A DNA stretch of 64,000 nucleotides from JAXGOI01 sp040767605 (GTDB taxonomy: Bacteria > Bacillota > Dehalobacteriia > UBA4068): contig JAXGOI010000001.1 in assembly GCA_040767605.1 (NCBI GenBank), positions 558,001 through 622,000 on the forward strand, read 5' to 3'. The position numbers were made by a program, and so were the translations under genes. The notes beneath the pieces are model-generated. The model was not told the DNA's origin, made no database searches, and saw only the letters and a program-made list of their open reading frames with translations. Below, one piece after another: positions 24,405 to 33,152 of the stretch (position 1 is the stretch's first letter; every line of letters starts with the position of its first letter).

Positions 24405-25256
24405 ATGGAACTTTGGTATACGGAAGAGCATACGGAAAATGTCCGTTTTTCAATTAAAATAGATAAACCCGTCTATTCGGGAAAAAGCGAATTCCAGAGA
24501 ATAGATTTTTTTGATACAAAAGAATTCGGGCGGATTTTAACTTTAGACGGCCTTATTATGCTTACTCAAAAAGATGAATTTATCTACCATGATATGATAG
24601 TCCATGTGCCTATGGCTACCAACCCTAAAATAAAAGATGTTTTAGTTATCGGCGGCGGGGACGGCGGAACCATCAGGGAGCTTACCCGCTACCCGGATAT
24701 CTGCCATATTGATTTAGTGGATATTGATGAAATGGTTGTGGAAAAATCCCGCAAATACCTGCCCCAAACCAGCTGTAAGCTGGATGACCCCAGAGTAAGC
24801 CTTTATTTTGAAGACGGGCTTAAATATGTACGCAATAAAAATAATGCCTACGACCTTATAATTGTGGATTCCACCGACCCCTTCGGCCCCGGCGAAGGGC
24901 TCTTTACAAAAGAATTTTACGGTAATTGCTTTAAGGCCCTGAAAGAAGACGGTATTTTAGTTAACCAGCATGAAAGCCCCTATTATAATAATTATGCCCT
25001 GGCTATGAAAGAGGCCCATGGCAAAATAAAAAAATTCTTCCCGGTTTGCCGGGTTTATCAGGCCTTTATCCCCACATACCCTTCCGGCCACTGGCTTTTC
25101 GGCTTCGCCTCCAAAAAATACGACCCTTTAAAGATAGATGAAGAGGCCTGGAACAGCCTGGGGATTGAAACAAAATACTATAATACCCAATTGCATAAAG
25201 GCTGCTTTGCCCTGCCCAGCTATGTAAATAAATTATTGGAGAGTATAAATGAATAA
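24405..25256 (+). CDS. speE: Spermidine synthase (aminopropyltransferase)
   Basis: A 283-residue enzyme that moves an aminopropyl group from decarboxylated SAM to putrescine, giving spermidine. Motifs: the N-terminal beta domain (MELWYTEEHTENVRFSI), the cofactor loop VIGGGDGGTIRE, LVDIDEMVVEKSRKYLP, and the catalytic Asp in IIVDSTDPFGPGEGLF. Full length. No speD for decarboxylated SAM is in the window. The start immediately follows speA, with a GGAGGG site inside the end of that gene, and the end overlaps speB by 8 bp. Confidence 0.95.
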   Translation: MELWYTEEHTENVRFSIKIDKPVYSGKSEFQRIDFFDTKEFGRILTLDGLIMLTQKDEFIYHDMIVHVPMATNPKIKDVLVIGGGDGGTIRELTRYPDICHIDLVDIDEMVVEKSRKYLPQTSCKLDDPRVSLYFEDGLKYVRNKNNAYDLIIVDSTDPFGPGEGLFTKEFYGNCFKALKEDGILVNQHESPYYNNYALAMKEAHGKIKKFFPVCRVYQAFIPTYPSGHWLFGFASKKYDPLKIDEEAWNSLGIETKYYNTQLHKGCFALPSYVNKLLESINE

Positions 25257-26097
25257 AAATACCTCTGCCTTTATAGGCTGTGAAAGCCAATATGCCCGGG
25301 CAAAAACAGTTATTTTCGGAGCCCCCTTTGATTCCACAACCTCCTTTCGGCCGGGGGCCCGCTTTGCCTCTAATACGATGCGGAATGAATCCTACGGGCT
25401 GGAAACTTACAGCCCCTATCAGGATAAAGACCTGAATGAAATTGATGTTTTTGACGGGGGAGATTTAGAGCTGCCCTTTGGCAATAGCCGCAGGGCTCTT
25501 AATCAGGTGCGGGATTTTACGGCTAAAATTCTTGCCGATAATAAAACCCCCTGTATGATAGGGGGAGAACATTTACTTACTTTAGGCGCCGTGGAAGCTG
25601 CCCATAAAAAGTATCCGGATTTGCTTATAATTCAAATGGATGCCCATATGGATGCCCGCCGGGATTATTTAGGGGAGACCCTTTCCCATGCTACGGTAAT
25701 CAGAAGAATACATGATTTAACCGGAGACGGCAAAATCTTCCAGTTTGGGATACGCTCCGGGGAAAAAGAAGAATTCCTCTGGGCCAAAAACCATACCTTT
25801 TTGCATAAATTTAATTTAAACGGCCTGGATGAGGCCATCAAGGCCCTTGAAGGCAAGAATGTCTATTTTACTTTAGATTTAGATATTTTAGACCCCTCGG
25901 CCTTTCCCGGCACGGGAACCCCGGAGGCCGGCGGAATAAGCTTTACGGAGCTGTTAAATGCCATAATTAAGCTTTCGGCCTTAAATATTGTAGCCTTTGA
26001 TATTAATGAGCTTGCCCCAATTTATGATTTAAGCGGGGCCTCCACAGCTACGGCCTGCAAGCTTTTAAGAGAAATGCTTTTAGCCTTTACTAAATAA
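25249..26097 (+). CDS. speB: Agmatinase
   Basis: A 282-residue ureohydrolase with a binuclear manganese site. Metal-binding motifs are all present: GGEHLLTLG, QMDAHMDARRDY and FTLDLDILDPSAFPGTGTPE (D-x-D-x-x-D-P). It cleaves agmatine to putrescine and urea. Together with speA and speE it gives a route from arginine to spermidine. If the aminopropyl transfer comes first, as in Thermus, it could instead act on N1-aminopropylagmatine. Confidence 0.93.
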   Translation: MNKNTSAFIGCESQYARAKTVIFGAPFDSTTSFRPGARFASNTMRNESYGLETYSPYQDKDLNEIDVFDGGDLELPFGNSRRALNQVRDFTAKILADNKTPCMIGGEHLLTLGAVEAAHKKYPDLLIIQMDAHMDARRDYLGETLSHATVIRRIHDLTGDGKIFQFGIRSGEKEEFLWAKNHTFLHKFNLNGLDEAIKALEGKNVYFTLDLDILDPSAFPGTGTPEAGGISFTELLNAIIKLSALNIVAFDINELAPIYDLSGASTATACKLLREMLLAFTK

Positions 26098-26098
26098 T

Positions 26099-26133
26099 AA
26101 AACCGCCTTAAGATTAATCTTAAGGCGGTTTAT
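26099..26133. terminator. Bidirectional terminator after speB
   Basis: A perfect 15-bp palindrome, AACCGCCTTAAGATT and its complement, with A and T tracts on either side. It serves both speB and the convergent small gene. Confidence 0.9.
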
Positions 26134-26134
26134 T

Positions 26135-26386
26135 TTAAAACGCCATTTTTTTAACTTGAACATCATTAATTTCGCTTAATTCTTTTTCTAAGTCGGCAGC
26201 TGCGTTTTCGGCGCCGTTAACAAACTCCAAAAGAATTAACCCCACGGGGCTGCAGGTATTGGGAGGCGAGCTATGTAGCCCTAGCCTTGTAGAAATATGG
26301 CAGCCATATTGGGATAAAAGCTCCTGCACTTTAACGGCATCCTCTATTCTTTCCTGAAGCTGTATACCCATAATAACTTTTGTCAT
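26135..26386 (-). CDS. TM1266-like small regulator (ferredoxin-like/ACT-NikR fold)
   Basis: An 83-residue protein resembling the TM1266 family annotated as a putative regulator of the iron-only hydrogenase system. Seen are VIMGIQLQERIEDAVKVQELL, YGCHISTRLGLH, and VGLILLEFVNGAENAAADLEKEL, giving the beta-alpha-beta pattern of the NikR/ACT-like fold. It has an insertion with a cysteine (SSPPNTCSP) in the middle loop that might bind a metal. No hydrogenase gene is nearby, so the role is uncertain. Confidence 0.6.
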   Translation of the reverse strand: MTKVIMGIQLQERIEDAVKVQELLSQYGCHISTRLGLHSSPPNTCSPVGLILLEFVNGAENAAADLEKELSEINDVQVKKMAF

Positions 26387-26482
26387 ATTCTTTCCTCCTT
26401 ATTGTTTTTGGCCTTTTAATTATAGCCTATTTAAAAACCCCTTACAAGCTTATTCTTAATAGCCTCCGCCCCTTAAAACAGG

Positions 26483-26503
26483 AAAGCCCCCTGGGGGGCT
26501 TTA
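26483..26503 (-). terminator. Terminator of the CotF-like gene
   Basis: A GC-rich stem AAAGCCCCC/GGGGGCTTT lies directly after the stop codon, with a moderately T-rich tail on the minus strand. Confidence 0.65.
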
Positions 26504-26504
26504 T

Positions 26505-27008
26505 TTACTGGGTGCTGTACATACCATGGCTTTCCATATAATTAAAGAGGGCCTCACCATGCTGCTGCTCTTCTTTTTGAATATGGTTTAAAATATTCCG
26601 CACCTGGCTGTTTTTAAATTCAAACACGGCTGTATCATATGTGCCGGAAATATATTTTTCCGTAGCCAGCAAATCCGAGCACATATCTTTATCGTTAAGG
26701 CAAGGGCAATTGCTTTGGTTTTGAGAGCTGCCGGCGGATTGAGAGCCCTGGCTGGGGGGATTCATTTTATTCTGTTGGGAATTACCCTGAGAGCTTTGGC
26801 CGGACATCTGCGGTATTGTACCCGCCAGCAATTGATTAATAGTATCCAAATGGGTTTTTTCCGCCTGTTCAATGCCTTTCAGCATCTGCTTTAAATTATC
26901 ATCTTTAGCCTGCTGAGAATAAAGACCATATTTTTCAATGCAAATTTCTTCATGGCTTTTTTGATCCTGTAAAAGCATAGTTTCTTTTTGGGTTAAGGTA
27001 ATATTCAT
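26505..27008 (-). CDS. Spore coat protein, CotF-like ferritin-fold family
   Basis: A 167-residue protein of the CotF/DUF2383-like helical bundle group found in spore coats. The N-terminal helices (LTQKETMLLQDQKSHEEICIEKY, KGIEQAEKTHLDTINQLL) and the C-terminal ones (MCSDLLATEKYISGTYDTAVF, ILNHIQKEEQQHGEALFNYM) are joined by a Ser/Gln/Asn-rich loop of about 40 residues. The E-x-x-H pairs resemble a ferritin-like di-metal site. It probably sits in the spore coat. It is monocistronic with a strong GGAGGTG site. Confidence 0.85.
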   Translation of the reverse strand: MNITLTQKETMLLQDQKSHEEICIEKYGLYSQQAKDDNLKQMLKGIEQAEKTHLDTINQLLAGTIPQMSGQSSQGNSQQNKMNPPSQGSQSAGSSQNQSNCPCLNDKDMCSDLLATEKYISGTYDTAVFEFKNSQVRNILNHIQKEEQQHGEALFNYMESHGMYSTQ

Positions 27009-27073
27009 TATTACACCTCCAGAATTAATTAAAATTAGTATGCGGATTTTTAATTATTTTATACAAAAAATAA

Positions 27074-27103
27074 AGCTCCGGCTTAAAATATTTTAAACCG
27101 GAG
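27074..27103 (-). terminator. Terminator of the RidA gene
   Basis: GCTCCGG / CCGGAGC with an AT-rich upper stem. On the minus strand it is followed by a run of T residues. Confidence 0.8.
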
Positions 27104-27161
27104 CCTTAAAAACAATCAGCTTTATTATAAAGATAAAAGTTTTCTTAAAAAAACTAAATTT

Positions 27162-27623
27162 TTAGCTTTTTATTTTAGCAATCATTTCCACCTCACAGCA
27201 GGCATTAAGAGGCAGGGCGGCAGCCCCTAAGGCGCTGCGGGCATGTATTCCCTTTTCCCCAAAAACCTCTCCGATTAAATCCGAGGCGCCGTTTATTATT
27301 TGAGGCTGGGCGGTAAAATCCGGCATACTGTTTACAAAACCGGTAATTTTTACAATTCTTTCTATTTTATCCAAATCCCCCGCCAGGCTTTTTAAAACGC
27401 TTAGGCAGTTTACGGCGCAAATTTCAGCGGCCTTTACCCCGTCTTCCAGAGGGCAATCATCCCCCAGCTTCCCGGTATAGGCAAGCTTACCCTCAACAAT
27501 AGGTAATTGGCCGGAAACATAAATATACTCATCCGCAATAAGCCCTGGGGTATAATTTGCCAAGGGCTTTACCACCTGAGGCAGCTCATAGCCTAATTCT
27601 TTTAATTTATTTTCTCTTTCCAT
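27162..27623 (-). CDS. RidA-family protein (YjgF/YER057c/UK114, YoaB-like)
   Basis: A 153-residue chorismate-mutase-like fold protein of the YjgF family. Visible are GLIADEYIYVSGQLPIVEGKL, AAEICAVNCLSVLKSLAGDLDKI and the terminal GIHARSALGAAALPLNACCEVEM. RidA members deaminate reactive enamine or imine intermediates made by PLP enzymes. The loop position normally carrying the catalytic arginine in true RidA (R105) reads HARSALG here, so an arginine is present. At about 150 residues it belongs to the slightly longer subgroup. Confidence 0.85.
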   Translation of the reverse strand: MERENKLKELGYELPQVVKPLANYTPGLIADEYIYVSGQLPIVEGKLAYTGKLGDDCPLEDGVKAAEICAVNCLSVLKSLAGDLDKIERIVKITGFVNSMPDFTAQPQIINGASDLIGEVFGEKGIHARSALGAAALPLNACCEVEMIAKIKS

Positions 27624-28039
27624 TTGTTTCCCTCCTAAAATTAGATTATATTGATAAATTTCTTAAAATAAACACTCTAAAAACCGGGAGGTAAATAAAT
27701 TATTTTAAGTTTTAAAGCGGCAATTATATAAAAATCGGCGCTATATTTACTATTTTAAGGCTAATTGCCCATAAGCACTCTTATTTATTACTTTTTCACC
27801 TCTTAATTTCTTCCTGTTTTATTTATTTCCTTTAAAATTTTTTATTAAAATATAGGCTCTTTTACGGAGAAATCAAACCTAGGCCTTAAGGGTTCTAAAA
27901 TCCGAATACAGCCCGGTTTAAAACCGGAAAATAAAATACTTAAATAAAATATGCCTATTAAAAATTGAAAAAATAAAATATCCGTGATAAACTGTTATTG
28001 CTGCTTTTTAGGCTGATTTTTTATTTTAAGGAGCAAAAA
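27624..28039. other. Divergent intergenic region, promoters only
   Basis: An AT-rich stretch between divergent genes. A good plus-strand promoter is present near its right end (27965-27993). A minus-strand TATAAT lies near 27645 for the RidA gene. A short dyad CCGGTTT/AAACCGG lies at 27912-27927. No gene or recognised RNA was seen. Confidence 0.5.
27965..27993 (+). promoter_or_regulatory. Sigma-A promoter of the SDR gene
   Basis: TTGAAA, 17-base spacer, TAAACT, about 45 bases before the start codon. Confidence 0.65.
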
Positions 28040-28774
28040 ATGAAAAGTGTTTTAATTACCGGGGCAAGCGGGGCAATCGGCAGGGCTATTGCCCTGGCCT
28101 ATGGCCAAAAGGGCTATAATATTGCCCTTAATTATAATCAGAGCCGCCAAAAAGCTCTGGAGCTAAAAAATACCCTCCGGGAGGAATACGGAATTGAAGC
28201 CCTTGCCATACAGGCGGATATTTCCTGCCCCAGGCAGGCAAACCGCCTGGCGGAGCAGGCTTTAGAGAATTTCGGCTTTATTGATATTCTGATAAATAAT
28301 GCCGGCATCGCCCAGCAAAAGCTCTTTACCCAAATAACCGATGAGGAATGGCAGAAAATGCTTTCCGTTAATTTAGGGGGGGTTTTTAATTGCTGCCGGG
28401 CGGTTTTACCCTCTATGCTTACAAGGCATCAGGGGAGTATTTTAAATATCAGCTCCATGTGGGGGCAAATTGGGGCCTCCTGCGAGGTTCATTACAGCAC
28501 AACTAAGGCGGGGATTATCGGCCTTACAAAGGCGCTGGCCAAGGAGGTTGCCCCTTCAAATATTACCGTAAACTGCATTGCCCCCGGAGTTATAGAAACC
28601 CCTATGCTAAATCAGCTTACAAAAAGTGATTTAAAAGCCCTGGAAGAAGAAACCCCCTTAAGAAGGCTGGGCACCCCCAAGGATATTGCCGATACCGCCG
28701 TTTTTTTAACAGGGAGTGAATCCCTTTTTATTACCGGCCAGGTTCTAGGGGTAAACGGGGGCTTTGTTATATAA
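28040..28774 (+). CDS. SDR-family reductase, probably EF-P 5-aminopentanone reductase (YmfI-like)
   Basis: A 244-residue short-chain dehydrogenase. NAD(P) binding: TGASGAIGRAIAL; NNAG motif in ILINNAGIAQ; catalytic Ser-Tyr-Lys in NISSMWGQIGASCEVHYSTTKAG. The phrase SSMWGxxGASCEVHYS is what I associate with the YmfI group, which reduces the 5-aminopentanone modification on elongation factor P. General FabG would read differently there. The ATG at 28040 has an AAGGAG site; an earlier in-frame start lies inside promoter-proximal sequence and is unlikely. Monocistronic. Confidence 0.8.
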   Translation: MKSVLITGASGAIGRAIALAYGQKGYNIALNYNQSRQKALELKNTLREEYGIEALAIQADISCPRQANRLAEQALENFGFIDILINNAGIAQQKLFTQITDEEWQKMLSVNLGGVFNCCRAVLPSMLTRHQGSILNISSMWGQIGASCEVHYSTTKAGIIGLTKALAKEVAPSNITVNCIAPGVIETPMLNQLTKSDLKALEEETPLRRLGTPKDIADTAVFLTGSESLFITGQVLGVNGGFVI

Positions 28775-28798
28775 TAATTATCAATTTATACACTAAGA

Positions 28799-28835
28799 TA
28801 AGGGCGGGCGCAAAAAGCGCCCGCCCTTATCTTTT
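28799..28835 (+). terminator. Terminator of the SDR gene
   Basis: A perfect 12-bp stem AAGGGCGGGCGC / GCGCCCGCCCTT, five-A loop, then a T-rich tail. Confidence 0.9.
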
Positions 28836-28891
28836 TAAACTATAACAATTTCACCTTAAATATTTATTTTAAAATACTTATTTAAAAATAC

Positions 28892-31800
28892 TTAATTAAA
28901 CTGCCCATTATAAACCCTCATTAAAATAGAGGCGGCCATTTCCCGGCTTAATGAGGCCCGGGGGTTAAAACCGCTTTCATCCCCCGTCATTAAACCGGCG
29001 GCATAAACAGCCTTTACCCCCTCTTTGGCATAGGAGGAAACAGCGTTAAAATCCTTGGGCAGAGCGTATTCTTCAGATACTTCAAGCTTTAAAGCCCGGG
29101 CTAAAATCAGGGCAAAATCCTCCCTGCTTATTACAGCTTTCGGGGCAAAACTGCTTGCGGAAAGGCCTGTGATTATTTTATTCTCATAGGCGGAATTTAT
29201 ATACGGGGCATACCAGGCATCATCTTTTACATCATAAAAGCCCCCGCCTAAACCGGCTTTTGGCAGCATAAAAAGGTTTGCCATAATTTTTGCCCCCTCC
29301 CCCCTGGTAAGGAGGGCTTTGCCGTTAAAATTGCCTTTATCATCCCCTGCCATTAGGCCATAATTTCGGCAATCCTTTACGGAGCTTAAAGCCCAGGCGC
29401 TAATAGTTTCTTTATCCTTATATTCTTCAACGGCATTAAACTCCGTTTTAAACAGGCCGCTATCCCCTTTAACAAAGCGGTTATAGGCAATTAAGGCCAA
29501 TGCTCCCTGCTCCGTTGCCATATAATCCCCCTCACCGCCGGGCAAATGAGCAAAGCTGCCGTCTTTTAGCTGGTATTTATACAGGGCATCAATAATACCC
29601 TTGCCGTCTTTTAAAAATTCCTCCCCCTGAGGGTCAATCCCCAAGGCGCATAGGGCCAGAATAACCTGAGCCGAACTTTCGGCGTTTTCCGCCCCTAAGG
29701 AGGCAAAGCCTCCCGAGGCCTGCTGAACCTTTTTTAAATACTCCAGGGCCTTTTCAATTACCGGCTTAAGCCCGGCCTCTTTTTGATAAGGTGCTAGAGC
29801 CAAAAGAGCCGCCGCCGTAATATCCACATCGCTTATGCCCCCTTTATTAAGGGCAAACCCGCCATCGCTGTTTTGGTATTCCTTAAGCTGTTTTTTTAAT
29901 TCCGGCCTGGAATTTAAAATATCCGCCGGTAAACGCAGGCCCGTAAAATCATAGGCAATAAGAGTGTAAATTAAACCGTTAGAGCCTTGTTTGGCGGGGT
30001 TTTTAAAATTAACCAAAGCATTAAGCAGGTTAATGCCTTCAATATCATAAGGTTTTAGCCCCAAAGCTCTGGCCGCCAAAACCGCCGAGGCTATATCCGT
30101 AGCCTTGGTATAATTCCCCTGGGTATTTTTAATTTCATTTATAATCGAGCCCTTTAAATTCGCACTTATTTCACTACCCTCAACTCCAAGGTTTTCTCCC
30201 CTGGCAAGGGCAAAGGCCTGCCAAAAACCGGCCTCTTTGCCTTTATATTGTTTTAGGATATTTAAAACCCTTTCTAAAGAAACCGCCAGCTCCTTTTGGG
30301 CCTCTCCGCTTAAGGCGGTAAGGGGGGGAATTCCCCCGTCAAGCATATAGGCCCCAATATCCCGGCCAAAATCTCTGGTATAAAGCCATTCCACATAATC
30401 CCCGGGGGCTAAAACAGCAGCTTGAGCAGCAGAGCCTAAAAATTCTCCGTTTACCCGGAAAATCCAGCCGCTTTCCGGGCCATGGGCAAGTTCCGCCAAC
30501 CCCTCTATGGATGAAACATAAGAATTATTCGCAATAACCGCTAAACCGCTTTGGAGCAGCAGGCTTAAAGCCGTTTGGCCATTTTTATACAAAAAAGCCT
30601 TTTTATTTAAATAAGTCTGCCCTTTGGGGTCAGCAACTCTTAAATAAACATTTTCGCTGTTACCGGGGCCGCCAGGGGTATTTTCAACTCTTTCATTATA
30701 GGCTATAAAAGAGGTAAAATGATTTGTCCAAATAACCCAGCTATTGCCGGTTTTAATTTTTGCCTCATTTACCCCCCAGCCCAAAGCGGCGCTGGCCGCC
30801 TCAAGAGTATCCTCGCCTAAAACAGCGGTAATTTCTGTAAATGTGTTTTCATGGTTAATAAAACCGATTTTCTCCGCATCTCCTGAATTTTCCAGCACTA
30901 TCCGCACCGGCTGAGAAAACTCCAGCAAAGCGCCTTCCTTGCCAATGGAAAAACCGGAAATAATTATTTTACCTTCTGTGGTTTGGCTATAGGCTATGGG
31001 TAAATTTAAAGCTAAATCCCATCCCCCCTCCGCACTTATTTGCGTATTGGGGGCAAATTCCACTAAAATATTTTTACCCCCGGCCTGCTCCTTAATAATG
31101 GTAAGCCGGGGTAAACCGGCCCCGGGGCTGATTAATTCCCCCGGGTTAAGGCCTAAGGGAATAAAAATCACCCCATGGCTTTCGCTGCCGCCAAGGTGAA
31201 TATCCTCATTATTATTTGCTAAAATTTGCTGAAAGCCTAAAGTAATTTTATAATCCGGGGCAAACCTTAAAGCCAGGGGGAGGTATTTGCCTTCCCTTTC
31301 TATGCCGTTTTTAAATATTTGCAGGGAATAGTCCTTCCCTTGGGTAAAATCAATTTTTGCGGGGGGGATTATTATCTCCCCTTGGCTATTGGTGGGGGCT
31401 TCTAAAGCATCACCCTCCCAAATAATATTCAAACCCTCGGCAGGCAGATTATCTTCATCGGCAAAGCGCAATAAAACTCCCTGATTCCCCAAATATTCAA
31501 TATCCCTAACCCGGGGTAAAAGGGTGCTTTCATCGCCATAATAGAGTGTTATTTCCTCCCCGCCGCAAATTATATAATCCCCACTGGGGATTTTTTTACC
31601 GTCAACAACATAATTCCAGCCGTCATCTAAATTAAAATAGCCGGCCTCTTCATTCTTTAGGCTTAAAAAGTCATTAGCGCTTACGGAGAATTCCAGCCCT
31701 CCTCCATTGGCCTGGATATACTCTAAAACCCCATCATAAGCCCGGCTAAGGCTGGGGGAATCAGGGCTAAGAATAATCTCCCCTTTAGGCAAAATATTGC

Positions 31801-32848
31801 CTTCTATACCCTCTATCCTTACGGATATGCTTTGAGAGGGAGGTATAGGAGAATTGAGAGTGCCGAAGCGGTAAATATAATAGGCCCCCGGCTCTCCGTA
31901 ATTTGCCGTTTTATATTTATTATAGGCGGCAAGGGCTAAAAAGCCCTGTTTAGTAGCATAATCATCGGAGATATCCCCGCCGCTTGCAGAAAAGAGATTA
32001 TCCGGGGTTTTAAATGAAAGAAGGGCCTCCATAAGGCTGTGGCCTTCTTTGGTAAAATCCGCATCGTTTTGGGCATCCCTGCCTAAAGAGGCCAAAGCAA
32101 TAATAACCATGGCTGTACTGTTAGAGCTTGGCTCTCCCCAGGAATAATAGGCTCCGTCACTTCCCTGCTCCCTGGATAAAAAACCCAAAGCCTTTTGAAT
32201 TGCCTCTTCAACATCCGCCTCTCCCCGGTAGGGGGCAAGGGCGGCGACGGCGGTTGCGGTGGTATCAATATCCGGATTATAGCCATTCCATTCATATCCC
32301 CAGCTGCCGTCGTTTGGGTTTCCGTTTTCAATAAATTGGACATTTAAAATAGATTCAATAACAGCCTCACGGCTCCATAAAGCATTTGCCGGGGGCTCAT
32401 AATTTCCGGAATCATAGGCTAAAAGAGCATAAATTTTAGGGCTGCTGTCAAAAAAAGCCTCCGCCGGGGAATTGGCAATAGTTTCAATTAAATTTATTTC
32501 CTCACCCTTACCGCAGGGCAGAGAAATATTTGCATTTACCCCTAAAGAGCTTAAGGTAATTGCCGCCCTTTCATAATCCGTAAGGGAAATATAAGCCTTA
32601 TTCATAGCGCCCTTTAAGGAAATGGCCGGGAGCTTCTCTTCATTATTCAGAGCAGCTCCATGGGCCTTCATGGCAATAATTTCCCAATCCTCTGTTGTAT
32701 TTGCGTATTTTAGGGAAGCCGCATTTAAAATACTGTTTATACTCTCGCTATTATTGTCGAGTGCCAAAGCCTGGGCTCCGAAAAGAAGCCCTAAAATACA
32801 AACTATACCTAAAAGCCATCCTAAAAGCTTAATTTTATTCTGCCGCAT
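28892..32848 (-). CDS. Surface protein with two transcobalamin-like units and SLH anchors
   Basis: A 1318-residue secreted protein. After a signal peptide (about 1-29) come an alpha/alpha-barrel repeat domain (about 40-315; GSWGYEWNG, DIDTTATAVAALAPY) and a DUF4430 domain (about 340-440; GWNYVVDGKKIPSGDY). A beta-rich linker leads to a second DUF4430 (about 733-828; GWIFRVNGEFLG, VEWLYTRDFGRDIG), a second alpha/alpha barrel (about 850-1130; DITAAALLALAPYQ) and three SLH repeats that bind the wall. Barrel plus DUF4430 is the fold pair of intrinsic factor and transcobalamin. A cobalamin riboswitch precedes it and a cobalamin-type ECF transporter operon lies upstream. It probably captures cobalamin at the surface. 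The ATG follows GGAGGT; the TTG four codons earlier overlaps that site. Confidence 0.85.
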   Translation of the reverse strand: MRQNKIKLLGWLLGIVCILGLLFGAQALALDNNSESINSILNAASLKYANTTEDWEIIAMKAHGAALNNEEKLPAISLKGAMNKAYISLTDYERAAITLSSLGVNANISLPCGKGEEINLIETIANSPAEAFFDSSPKIYALLAYDSGNYEPPANALWSREAVIESILNVQFIENGNPNDGSWGYEWNGYNPDIDTTATAVAALAPYRGEADVEEAIQKALGFLSREQGSDGAYYSWGEPSSNSTAMVIIALASLGRDAQNDADFTKEGHSLMEALLSFKTPDNLFSASGGDISDDYATKQGFLALAAYNKYKTANYGEPGAYYIYRFGTLNSPIPPSQSISVRIEGIEGNILPKGEIILSPDSPSLSRAYDGVLEYIQANGGGLEFSVSANDFLSLKNEEAGYFNLDDGWNYVVDGKKIPSGDYIICGGEEITLYYGDESTLLPRVRDIEYLGNQGVLLRFADEDNLPAEGLNIIWEGDALEAPTNSQGEIIIPPAKIDFTQGKDYSLQIFKNGIEREGKYLPLALRFAPDYKITLGFQQILANNNEDIHLGGSESHGVIFIPLGLNPGELISPGAGLPRLTIIKEQAGGKNILVEFAPNTQISAEGGWDLALNLPIAYSQTTEGKIIISGFSIGKEGALLEFSQPVRIVLENSGDAEKIGFINHENTFTEITAVLGEDTLEAASAALGWGVNEAKIKTGNSWVIWTNHFTSFIAYNERVENTPGGPGNSENVYLRVADPKGQTYLNKKAFLYKNGQTALSLLLQSGLAVIANNSYVSSIEGLAELAHGPESGWIFRVNGEFLGSAAQAAVLAPGDYVEWLYTRDFGRDIGAYMLDGGIPPLTALSGEAQKELAVSLERVLNILKQYKGKEAGFWQAFALARGENLGVEGSEISANLKGSIINEIKNTQGNYTKATDIASAVLAARALGLKPYDIEGINLLNALVNFKNPAKQGSNGLIYTLIAYDFTGLRLPADILNSRPELKKQLKEYQNSDGGFALNKGGISDVDITAAALLALAPYQKEAGLKPVIEKALEYLKKVQQASGGFASLGAENAESSAQVILALCALGIDPQGEEFLKDGKGIIDALYKYQLKDGSFAHLPGGEGDYMATEQGALALIAYNRFVKGDSGLFKTEFNAVEEYKDKETISAWALSSVKDCRNYGLMAGDDKGNFNGKALLTRGEGAKIMANLFMLPKAGLGGGFYDVKDDAWYAPYINSAYENKIITGLSASSFAPKAVISREDFALILARALKLEVSEEYALPKDFNAVSSYAKEGVKAVYAAGLMTGDESGFNPRASLSREMAASILMRVYNGQFN

Positions 32849-32885
32849 ATAAACCTCCAAAAATTTTTAGCTTTTAAATAAAAAA

Positions 32886-32908
32886 GCTTCTCACCAAAAG
32901 GGAGAAGA
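32886..32908 (-). terminator. Riboswitch-controlled terminator (expression platform)
   Basis: CTTCTC/GAGAAG stem extended by two further pairs, followed on the minus strand by six T residues, lies between the cobalamin riboswitch and the start of the surface protein gene. An adjacent TAATACG/CGTATTA dyad (32911-32929) may be the alternative pairing element. Confidence 0.75.
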
Positions 32909-32965
32909 TATAATACGGCCCGCGTATTAAATATTCACCCCTACCCGGGAATATTTACCCAAAGG

Positions 32966-33146
32966 TATACGGCAGGTCTCCTGACTTATGAATCATCCGC
33001 AAAAGCGCCTTCCCGGGCCTAAAGCCCAGTGGCAAATGCTTTTTTGTCCTCAATTACAGTAAAGGTGGCTGCGGGGGATTTTCACCCCTCTTCCCTTTTA
33101 ATGAAGCCCTGCCAAATTAGGCCCGGGCCCCAACCGTAACCCCTAT
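32966..33146 (-). promoter_or_regulatory. Cobalamin riboswitch
   Basis: On the minus strand the conserved elements appear in the right order: GGTTACGGTT near the 5' end, GGGAAGAGGGGTGAAAATCC, GCAGCCACC, TTACTGTAA, TTGCCACTGGG, CCCGGGAAGGCGC, GATGATTCATAAG and the B12 box AGTCAGGAGACCTGCC at the 3' side. It ends about 35 bases before a terminator hairpin, so cobalamin should stop transcription of the surface protein gene. It lies just after the S-component gene. Confidence 0.95.
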
Positions 33147-33152
33147 TAAATT

